The notes beneath the pieces were generated by a model. It made no database searches and was not told where the DNA came from. It saw only the letters and a program-made list of their open reading frames with translations. Positions 5,731-11,284 of a DNA stretch of 11,284 nucleotides are shown here, in pieces. Numbering within the stretch: the stretch's first letter is position 1; each line of letters opens with the position of its first letter. This DNA is from an uncultured Campylobacter sp. (lineage in GTDB: Bacteria; Campylobacterota; Campylobacteria; Campylobacterales; Campylobacteraceae), in NCBI RefSeq assembly GCF_938045535.1, contig NZ_CALIMQ010000153.1, positions 1-11,284 of the forward strand, read 5' to 3'. A program made the position numbers and the translations under genes.

Positions 5731-6987
5731 TCATAGCTTTTTGGCTTCTAAGCTTTTTTTATAAGCCGCAGCGTCGAAGTCTTTGACGCGAGCGACGCCG
5801 TCATCTACCGCAGCTTTTGCAACCGCCGTCGAGATCACGGCAAATACGCGCGGATCGAAAGGATTTGGGATAACGTAGTCTTTGCCGAATTTCAAGCTAT
5901 CTTTGCCCAGCATCTTGCGGATTTCTGCAGGAACTTCTTCGCGAGCAAGATCCGCCATCGCACGAGCGGCAGCAATTTTCATATTTTCCGTAATCTTTTT
6001 GGCTCTTACGTCAAGCGCGCCACGGAAGATATACGGAAAGCCCAAAACGTTATTGATCTGATTTGCAAAGTCGCTTCTGCCGGTGCCTACGATCGCGTCG
6101 TTTCTTACTTCCTCGACCTCGCTTGGATAAATTTCCGGTACCGGATTTGCAAGCGCAAAAATGATTGGATGCGGCGCCATAGTCTTTACCATCTCTTTGG
6201 TTAAAACGCCCGGCTTGCTAAGGCCCAAAAACATATCCGCGCCCTTCATCGCGTCCTCTAGCGTGCGATCTGCGGTGTCTAGGGCAAATTCTTTCTTTTG
6301 CTCGGTAAGATCGGTGCGACCCTTATGGATCACCCCTTTGGAATCGAGCATTATGATGTGTTTGGCGCCTAAATTACGATACATCTTTGCACACGCTATG
6401 CCAGCAGCGCCCGAGCCGCTAACTACGATCTTCATATCCTCGATTTTTTTGCCGCTGATAAGGGCTGCATTGATTAGCCCTGCGCCCGTAATCATAGCGG
6501 TGCCATGTTGATCGTCGTGCATGACGGGGATATCGACGGCTTTTTGCAGCTCGCGCTCTATCTCGAAGCACTCGGGAGCTTTGATATCCTCTAAATTTAT
6601 ACCGCCGAACGTAGGCGCAAGCGCTTTGCAAATTTCAATTATCTTTTTAGGATCTTTTTCGTCGATCTCGATATCGAAAGCATCGACGCCGCCGAATTTT
6701 TTAAACAAAACCGCCTTGCCCTCCATTACGGGCTTTCCGGCGATTGCGCCGATATCACCAAGCCCCAAAACCGCTGTGCCGTTAGTGATAACGGCTACGA
6801 GATTAGCCTTATTCGTGTATTTAAACGCAGCCTCGTGATCACCTTCGATCACCTTGCAAGGCTCCGCGACGCCCGGCGTATATGCAAGCGCCAAATCCTC
6901 CGCCGTAGCGCACGGGGTTTTTACATTCGTTCCGATTTTACCGCCTATGTGGTACTTCAAAGCCGCTTCAACGTTTACTTTAGCCAT
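5731..6987 (-). CDS. Malic enzyme, NAD(P)-dependent, short form
   Basis: This enzyme converts malate to pyruvate and CO2 and reduces NAD or NADP, linking the C4 acids of the citric acid cycle to pyruvate. The 418 residues correspond to the catalytic part of MaeB; the phosphotransacetylase-like C-terminal domain of enteric MaeB is absent, as in other short bacterial malic enzymes. Visible sites are LAYTPGVAEPC with the catalytic Tyr36, PVMEGKAVLFKKFGG with Lys91, the metal ligands NLED (Glu133, Asp134) and HDDQHGT (Asp159), and the nucleotide-binding VSGSGAAG (189-196). Which cofactor is preferred cannot be told from this. The gene starts 1 nt after the gltX stop, with AAAGGA inside the end of gltX, so the two are co-transcribed. 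Homolog of Cj1287c by order and sequence, from memory. Confidence 0.95.
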   Translation of the reverse strand: MAKVNVEAALKYHIGGKIGTNVKTPCATAEDLALAYTPGVAEPCKVIEGDHEAAFKYTNKANLVAVITNGTAVLGLGDIGAIAGKPVMEGKAVLFKKFGGVDAFDIEIDEKDPKKIIEICKALAPTFGGINLEDIKAPECFEIERELQKAVDIPVMHDDQHGTAMITGAGLINAALISGKKIEDMKIVVSGSGAAGIACAKMYRNLGAKHIIMLDSKGVIHKGRTDLTEQKKEFALDTADRTLEDAMKGADMFLGLSKPGVLTKEMVKTMAPHPIIFALANPVPEIYPSEVEEVRNDAIVGTGRSDFANQINNVLGFPYIFRGALDVRAKKITENMKIAAARAMADLAREEVPAEIRKMLGKDSLKFGKDYVIPNPFDPRVFAVISTAVAKAAVDDGVARVKDFDAAAYKKSLEAKKL

Positions 6988-6988
6988 T

Positions 6989-8368
6989 TTATAATCCTTT
7001 TTTGATTAAATTTGAAATTCTCGTTTTAACTTCGTCGCTTCCTAAAATTTCACAAATTTCAAAAATCGACGGACTAACGCTGCCTCCCGTGATCGCGACG
7101 CGCAGCGGCTGGGCAAGATCCTTTAGCTTGGCGCCGTTTGCGTCCAAAAACTCCATCGTCCTTTCCTCGCACTCCTTTGCATTTAAATTTGCGCTTAGAG
7201 TATCCGAAAATTTTGCGAGTAAGCTTAGCGAACTTTCGGTTACAAATTTCTTATACGCCTTCTCGTCATAGCAGCTCGGGCGATTTAGAAGAATTTTAAT
7301 GCCCTCGGCCATCTCCACTAGCGTCTTTGCGCGCTGTTTGTACTGCTGGGCGATGAGATGTTTTTTCGCATGCGAGCGAATATCGACGCCGAATTCCACA
7401 AGCTGCAAGACAAGCTCATCATCGCCCGAGTTTTTAATATAATGCGCATTTAGCCACTCGAGCTTGGTTTGATTGAAGGTGCTAGCGCTCTTGCTAATAT
7501 GGTTAGGATCAAAGTATCGCTTCATCTCTTCCATGCTAAAAATTTCATCATCCCCGTGGCTCCAGCCCAGGCGTACTAAGAAATTTAGCAGAGCCTGCGG
7601 CAGATAGCCCATGCGCTTATACTCCATCACGTCGGTAGCACCGTGACGCTTACTTAGCTTGCTGCCGTCGGTGCCGTTGATCATCGCGACATGATAAAAT
7701 TTCGGGATTTTAAAGCCTAGCGCGTTATACAGCACGATCTGCTTCGGGGTGTTGCTTAGATGATCGTCGCCGCGGATCACGTCTGTGACGCCCATCAGCG
7801 CGTCGTCTATCACGACCGTAAAGTTATACGTAGGCGTGCCGTCGGAGCGCGCGATGATGAAATCGTCCAAAATATCGGCGGCATTAAATTTTATCTCGCC
7901 CTTGATGCCGTCATTAAATTCTATCGTGCCGCTAAGCGGGGCTTTTATACGCACTACAGGCTCGATCCCGGCAGGCGGCGTGCCGGTAAAGTCGCGATAG
8001 CGGTTATCGTAGCGCGGACGCTCTTTTCGAGCTTCCTGCTGCGCGCGCAGCTCATCCAGCTCGTCCTTACTCATATAGCATCTGTATGCCTTACCCTCAT
8101 CTAGCAACTTTTGGACGTATTGTTTGTAAAGATCGAAGCGCGAGCTTTGATACACGATCTGCCCGTCATAGTCTAGATTGCACCATTTAAAAGCTTCCTC
8201 GATCGCCTTAGCAGCCTCCTGCGAATTGCGCTTCAGATCGGTATCCTCAATACGCAACAGGAATTTGCCGCCGTTTGCCCTAGCGTAAAGATAACTAAAA
8301 AGCGCCGTTCTAAGTCCGCCGATATGTAAATATCCCGTAGGACTCGGCGCAAAACGAGTTACTATCAT
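6989..8368 (-). CDS. gltX: Glutamyl-tRNA synthetase
   Basis: This cytoplasmic class I synthetase charges tRNA with glutamate. It has 459 residues when started at the ATG at 8368, which has AAAGGA 6 nt upstream and gives the standard beginning MIVTRFAPSPTGYLHIGG. The same frame runs on to 8554, but those 62 extra codons lie antisense to the start of the SurA-like gene and precede the conserved start, so I reject them. The HIGH-type motif is at 15-18 (HIGG) and the KMSKS-type motif is KLSKR at 237-241, followed by HG. LLRIEDTD (37-44) and RGDDHLSNTPKQ (199-210) are also typical. Campylobacterota usually have two GltX proteins, one of which may charge tRNA-Gln for later amidation; I cannot assign this copy by eye, though its place matches C. 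jejuni gltX2 (Cj1288c). It is first in the minus-strand series. Confidence 0.96.
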   Translation of the reverse strand: MIVTRFAPSPTGYLHIGGLRTALFSYLYARANGGKFLLRIEDTDLKRNSQEAAKAIEEAFKWCNLDYDGQIVYQSSRFDLYKQYVQKLLDEGKAYRCYMSKDELDELRAQQEARKERPRYDNRYRDFTGTPPAGIEPVVRIKAPLSGTIEFNDGIKGEIKFNAADILDDFIIARSDGTPTYNFTVVIDDALMGVTDVIRGDDHLSNTPKQIVLYNALGFKIPKFYHVAMINGTDGSKLSKRHGATDVMEYKRMGYLPQALLNFLVRLGWSHGDDEIFSMEEMKRYFDPNHISKSASTFNQTKLEWLNAHYIKNSGDDELVLQLVEFGVDIRSHAKKHLIAQQYKQRAKTLVEMAEGIKILLNRPSCYDEKAYKKFVTESSLSLLAKFSDTLSANLNAKECEERTMEFLDANGAKLKDLAQPLRVAITGGSVSPSIFEICEILGSDEVKTRISNLIKKGL

Positions 8369-8398
8369 AAAAATTCCTTTGCAAAAATTACCATTTAA

Positions 8399-8407
8399 TG
8401 TTATAAT
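8399..8407 (+). promoter_or_regulatory. Probable promoter of the SurA-like gene
   Basis: TGTTATAAT is a perfect extended -10 element (TGn plus TATAAT at 8402-8407). Transcription would begin near 8414, giving a leader of about 40 nt. The ribosome binding site AAAGG lies 6 nt before the ATG at 8454. No TTGACA-like -35 is evident. Confidence 0.6.
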
Positions 8408-8419
8408 CGCGATCTTGTA

Positions 8420-8425
8420 ATTATA
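8420..8425 (-). promoter_or_regulatory. Probable promoter (-10 element) of the gltX operon
   Basis: The minus strand reads TATAAT at 8425-8420, which puts the start near 8413 and leaves about 45 nt before the gltX ATG. A weaker alternative, TATAAC, lies nearer to gltX at about 8405-8400 on the same strand. It faces the -10 box of the SurA-like gene across 12 bp. Confidence 0.5.
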
Positions 8426-8453
8426 AAGCAAAAAGACTAAATAAAGGTTAAAA

Positions 8454-9344
8454 ATGATAAAGAAACTGCTTTTTTCCGCAATGATCTGTGCTGTTTGTGC
8501 AAATGCCGAAGTAGTAAACGGCGTCATCGCCGTGGTAGATAATGAGCCGATCACAGGCTACGAACTAGCCAAAGTTCAAAAACTAACGGGCACTTCGCCG
8601 CAAGCCGCGATGGAAATTTTAATCGGGCAAAAGCTTCAACAATCCGAGATTAAACGCCGCGGCATCGCGGTAAATGACGCGGAGATCGACGCGAGGCTCA
8701 AAGCGATCGCCGATCAAAATAAGCTTAGCTTAGACCAACTCAAAACCGCTGTGCAAAAGCAAGGCATGAACTACGATGATTTTAAAGCAAATGTCCGCCG
8801 CACACTGCTTGAAGAAAAGCTCTACGGCTCAATATTCGCAGATGTACAGCACCGCACGACCCCTGAAAATGTCAAAAAATTCTATAGCCAAAATAGCTCA
8901 TTATTCACGACTTTCGACAGCATCACGCTCACCCGCTATATCGCAAAATCACAAGCTCCGCTCGATAAGATCCGCACAAACCCAAAGCTCCGTCCGAGCG
9001 ACGTGTATGTGATGAAGGGAACCCTCAAGGCCAATCAAATGGATGAGGGGCTCAAATACATCGTCACAAACGTCGAGCAGGGCAAATTTTCGCCGATCAT
9101 TCCTACGCGAAACGGCTACGAGATGTTTTACGTAAACGACAAAAAGGGACTTCGTACGCTTGATTTCGATAGCGTGCAAGACAGAGCGATCGAGGGCTAC
9201 GTGACCTCCGAGCGCAAAAAAGCGATCACCGAGTTCAACGACAGACTCCGCTCAAACGCCAATATCCGCATCATCGAGCGCCCGCAAGCCCAGCCTCAAA
9301 GCGGCAAAGACAAGGGCAAAGTGAAGGTTCAAAAGAGAAACTAA
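8454..9344 (+). CDS. SurA-like periplasmic chaperone / parvulin-type isomerase (Cj1289-like)
   Basis: The protein has 296 residues with a signal peptide (MIKKLLFSAMICAVCANA, cleavage after residue 18), so it is periplasmic. The mature start VNGVIAVVDNEPITGYEL is the classic beginning of the SurA N-terminal chaperone domain, followed by helices including EILIGQKLQQSEIKRRGI (54-71). A divergent parvulin-like domain lies around residues 150-232, with QGKFSPIIPTRNGYEMFYV (209-227) as the clearest part. A final helix (about 238-270) packs back on the chaperone domain in SurA relatives. Such proteins help outer membrane proteins fold. Placed back to back with gltX, it matches C. jejuni Cj1289, a known SurA-like protein related to PEB4. 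The last 20 residues form a polar, Lys-rich tail (SGKDKGKVKVQKRN). Whether the isomerase site is active cannot be judged by eye. Confidence 0.9.
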   Translation: MIKKLLFSAMICAVCANAEVVNGVIAVVDNEPITGYELAKVQKLTGTSPQAAMEILIGQKLQQSEIKRRGIAVNDAEIDARLKAIADQNKLSLDQLKTAVQKQGMNYDDFKANVRRTLLEEKLYGSIFADVQHRTTPENVKKFYSQNSSLFTTFDSITLTRYIAKSQAPLDKIRTNPKLRPSDVYVMKGTLKANQMDEGLKYIVTNVEQGKFSPIIPTRNGYEMFYVNDKKGLRTLDFDSVQDRAIEGYVTSERKKAITEFNDRLRSNANIRIIERPQAQPQSGKDKGKVKVQKRN

Positions 9345-9774
9345 ATTTTAAATTTATCCGCTTATCCGCCGCGCGGCGCACTAAATTTGTCCCTGTGCGC
9401 TATGCAATTAAATTTAAAAGCATTTCATGATAGCAATCGACGATTTACCGAACTTAATAGCGATCCTAGAAGCGGCGGCATAAGTGCACGGGACTTTGGC
9501 GCGAGCAAATTTTGCTCCCACATCGATGCCGCCTCAAAACTCGTCGCCGTTTGGAGCGATGAAAACAGCGGCGAGGAGCTAAATTTTGAAATTTATACGA
9601 ATCTGTATCATCATATTGACACAAATTATACTTCTTTGTTTTCAATACAACATATTTTAACTCAACAACAATTTTTCTAATAATTTTCGTCTGTAAAAAT
9701 ATAATCTAAACGCACAAAACGCCCATTTGCATCGCTTATATAGTACAAAATAATACATCCAAATTAAGTCGTGC
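9345..9774. other. Noncoding gap between convergent SurA-like and hsdR genes
   Basis: I see no supported gene in these 430 bases. One plus-strand frame (9387-9680, TTG start, or an ATG at 9402) has no ribosome binding site and no recognisable product. Composition changes sharply: the left part to about 9590 is mixed to GC-rich like the neighbours, whereas 9595-9770 is very AT-rich. The left part holds the palindromes GCCGCGCGGC at 9368-9377 and GAGCAAATTTTGCTC at 9503-9517, and a looser inverted repeat TCGCCG / CGGCGA (9544-9549, 9569-9574). None is followed by a clear T-run, so the two terminators expected here were not identified. The gap is a likely boundary of a transferred restriction locus. 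Confidence 0.5.
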
Positions 9775-11284
9775 CTAAACCTCAATGCCGACTTCCTTAA
9801 ATTTATCCACAAAAAAGGCGATTTTCTCAAAAACATTTTGCTTCATGCTTAGATACTTCGGATTTAGCGGACTCATTTTAGGTAAAATTTCGTTTAAATC
9901 AGTTCCGCTTTCGCTAGCATATCCGCGTTTTAACGACGCGCTAATATACCTTTTTGCAGCATTTTCATTTAAATTTAACGATTCGATCAACTCTTTTGCT
10001 TCGTGCAACATCTCGCCTTTTGCAAATTTAAAAAACGCCTCCACGACGCCGGCTCTATCTTTTAGCGCATCCAAATCGGTCCCGTTTATAAAATCTACTA
10101 TCAGCCCCTCTTTTGAGCGATTTTCTAGGCTAGCGCGGATGATCCTGCGGATCTCTTCGGTAAGTGCGATCTTATCTTTGATCTTTTTATTGTACTCGAA
10201 TATTAACCCTAAAATGTAGTCTAAATTTATCTCCTGCGACCTTAATAAGTCAATCTCAAAGACTACGTCGTCCCAGTCTATCTTTTGCACCTCTTTTTGT
10301 TCGCCGGCTCTTTCTTTTCTTAGCCAGTCTCTTATATCGTTGTAGATAGAGCGGTAGTCTTGAAGCGCTCTCACGCTAGGCACTTTGATACCTTGCATTG
10401 CCTGCAAGTCCTCTTCACTTAGATAAAATTTTTCTTTCAATTCACGCACTGCATTCTCGTCATCTAAATTTATCTCCTGTAAAGCCTGCAATGCTGCAAA
10501 TTCATCATAGTTTTGCAGAGCATTTTCTACGCGAAGATACTCGCCAAAAAGCTTAACAAAATCCTTTTTATCCTTTTGCGTTTCTATTGCGCTAGGATCT
10601 GAGAAGCGTGTCTCAAGCTCGCTCGCAACTTCTAGGAATCCTCGTCTAGCCTCGCCGGTAGCGGCATCGGTAAAGCCATGCATATATTCCTTATAGCTTT
10701 TTTCCAAAATTACGTTTTTGGTACTATTTTTACCAAAAAGCGTGATGGCATCGATCGTAGCTTGCTGTAAGTCTCTAAAAGTCACGATATTACCGAATGT
10801 CTTAGTGGTATCTAAGATTCTATTCGTCCTAGAAAACGCCTGTATCAAACCGTGATAACGTAAATTTTTATCTATAAATAGCGTGTTTAGCGTAGGTGCG
10901 TCAAACCCTGTTAAAAACATGCCCACGACTACAAGCAGGTCGATCTCCTGCTTTTTCATGCGTTCACTCAAGTCACGGTAATAGTCCTGAAACGACCTAC
11001 CCTCGATGCTAAAATTCGTCCTAAAATAGGCGTTATAATCTTTTATAGCCACATTTAAAAATTCTTTTGAGCTCATATCCATCGTCTCTGGCTCAAAATC
11101 TTCGTCCGCTATCTCGCCGACTACGCCTTGCTCCTCGTTTTGCGAAAATGAAAAAATCGTCGCTACTTTTAGCGGTTGCTCTTTATCTTTTTGTAAATTT
11201 TTAAACGCCTCGTAATAAAGCTTTGCCGCCTCGATAGAGCTTACTGCAAACATAGCGTTAAAGCCTTTGCCACTTGCGTTTAAG
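9775..11284 (-). CDS. hsdR: Type I restriction enzyme R subunit, C-terminal half (partial)
   Basis: This is the motor and nuclease subunit of a type I restriction-modification system; with HsdM and HsdS it translocates DNA and cuts unmodified DNA. About 502 codons are visible; the frame is still open at the right edge and the start lies beyond it, so the gene is cut by the window, not broken. The first visible residues, GKGFNAMFAVSSIEAAKLYYEAF, are the usual HsdR segment after the first helicase lobe. Second-lobe motifs follow: LTGFDAPTLNTL (motif V, around visible residues 124-135) and LIQAFSRTNRI (motif VI, around 146-156). The helical C-terminal region ends with PLNPKYLSMKQNVFEKIAFF, as in EcoR124I-like R subunits. 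The N-terminal nuclease domain and the hsdM and hsdS genes must be sought beyond the edge. It converges on the SurA-like gene and is AT-richer than the central genes. Confidence 0.95.
   Translation of the reverse strand, partial: LNASGKGFNAMFAVSSIEAAKLYYEAFKNLQKDKEQPLKVATIFSFSQNEEQGVVGEIADEDFEPETMDMSSKEFLNVAIKDYNAYFRTNFSIEGRSFQDYYRDLSERMKKQEIDLLVVVGMFLTGFDAPTLNTLFIDKNLRYHGLIQAFSRTNRILDTTKTFGNIVTFRDLQQATIDAITLFGKNSTKNVILEKSYKEYMHGFTDAATGEARRGFLEVASELETRFSDPSAIETQKDKKDFVKLFGEYLRVENALQNYDEFAALQALQEINLDDENAVRELKEKFYLSEEDLQAMQGIKVPSVRALQDYRSIYNDIRDWLRKERAGEQKEVQKIDWDDVVFEIDLLRSQEINLDYILGLIFEYNKKIKDKIALTEEIRRIIRASLENRSKEGLIVDFINGTDLDALKDRAGVVEAFFKFAKGEMLHEAKELIESLNLNENAAKRYISASLKRGYASESGTDLNEILPKMSPLNPKYLSMKQNVFEKIAFFVDKFKEVGIEV

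Noticed and set aside
8369..8554. A 62-codon extension at the start of gltX
   Set aside because: It runs antisense into the SurA-like gene, precedes the universally conserved start MIVTRFAPSPTG, and covers both likely promoters. The ATG at 8368 has its own AAAGGA site.
9368..9377. GCCGCGCGGC palindrome as a terminator for the SurA-like gene
   Set aside because: The possible stem is very short with a 4-base loop, and it is followed by GCACTAAATTTG with no T-run.
9616..9621. TTGACA resembling a -35 promoter box
   Set aside because: No -10 box lies 16-18 bp downstream, and no gene starts after it on the plus strand.
9387..9680. A 97-codon plus-strand frame after the SurA-like gene
   Set aside because: It has no ribosome binding site, a TTG start (or an ATG at 9402), no recognisable motifs, and a composition that changes from GC-rich to AT-rich halfway, as expected of a chance frame over a junction.

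Overview
The window looks like chromosomal DNA from a Campylobacter or close Campylobacterota relative with a moderately high GC content. C. gracilis, C. showae or C. rectus would fit better than the AT-rich C. jejuni. The case rests on the futalosine-pathway gene mqnA, the order SurA-like gene / gltX / malic enzyme (which I recall from C. jejuni around Cj1287c-Cj1289), AAGGA-type ribosome binding sites, TATAAT promoters with no clear -35 box, and many AAATTT words between genes. The species is an inference; no rRNA gene is present.

Left part (1-1747): the last 31 codons of an unrecognised plus-strand gene, then 438 bp without a gene holding a strong hairpin and a 17-bp tandem repeat. Next is a minus-strand gene for an exported DUF4197 protein. 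A second 450-bp noncoding stretch follows, with 15 copies of AAATTT, six of them spaced every 13-14 bp, and at its far end a terminator for the next gene block.

Middle (1748-8368): six minus-strand genes in a tight series. In transcription order they are gltX (glutamyl-tRNA synthetase), a malic enzyme, pncB (nicotinate phosphoribosyltransferase), a small lipoprotein, mqnA (chorismate dehydratase, menaquinone synthesis) and gdhA (NADP glutamate dehydrogenase). The gaps are 1 nt, 44 nt, an 8-nt overlap, 78 nt and a 4-nt overlap. They could form one operon running from a promoter near 8420 to the terminator at 1677-1722. The products share a theme of glutamate, C4 acids, pyridine nucleotide supply and respiratory quinone. 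The one substantial internal gap, before mqnA, holds two perfect inverted repeats that interlock. This is the most unusual structure in the window and a candidate regulatory RNA.

Right part (8369-11284): an 85-bp divergent promoter region with two TATAAT boxes facing each other, then a plus-strand SurA-like periplasmic chaperone gene. After a 430-bp gap whose right half is AT-rich comes the 3' half of a type I restriction gene, hsdR, on the minus strand and running off the right edge. The familiar housekeeping gene order stops here, so this gap is probably the edge of an acquired restriction-modification locus.

I found no tRNA or rRNA gene, CRISPR array, transposase or prophage gene. No complete novel system is visible. 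The best leads are the interlocked repeats before mqnA, the periodic AAATTT array and the lipoprotein.
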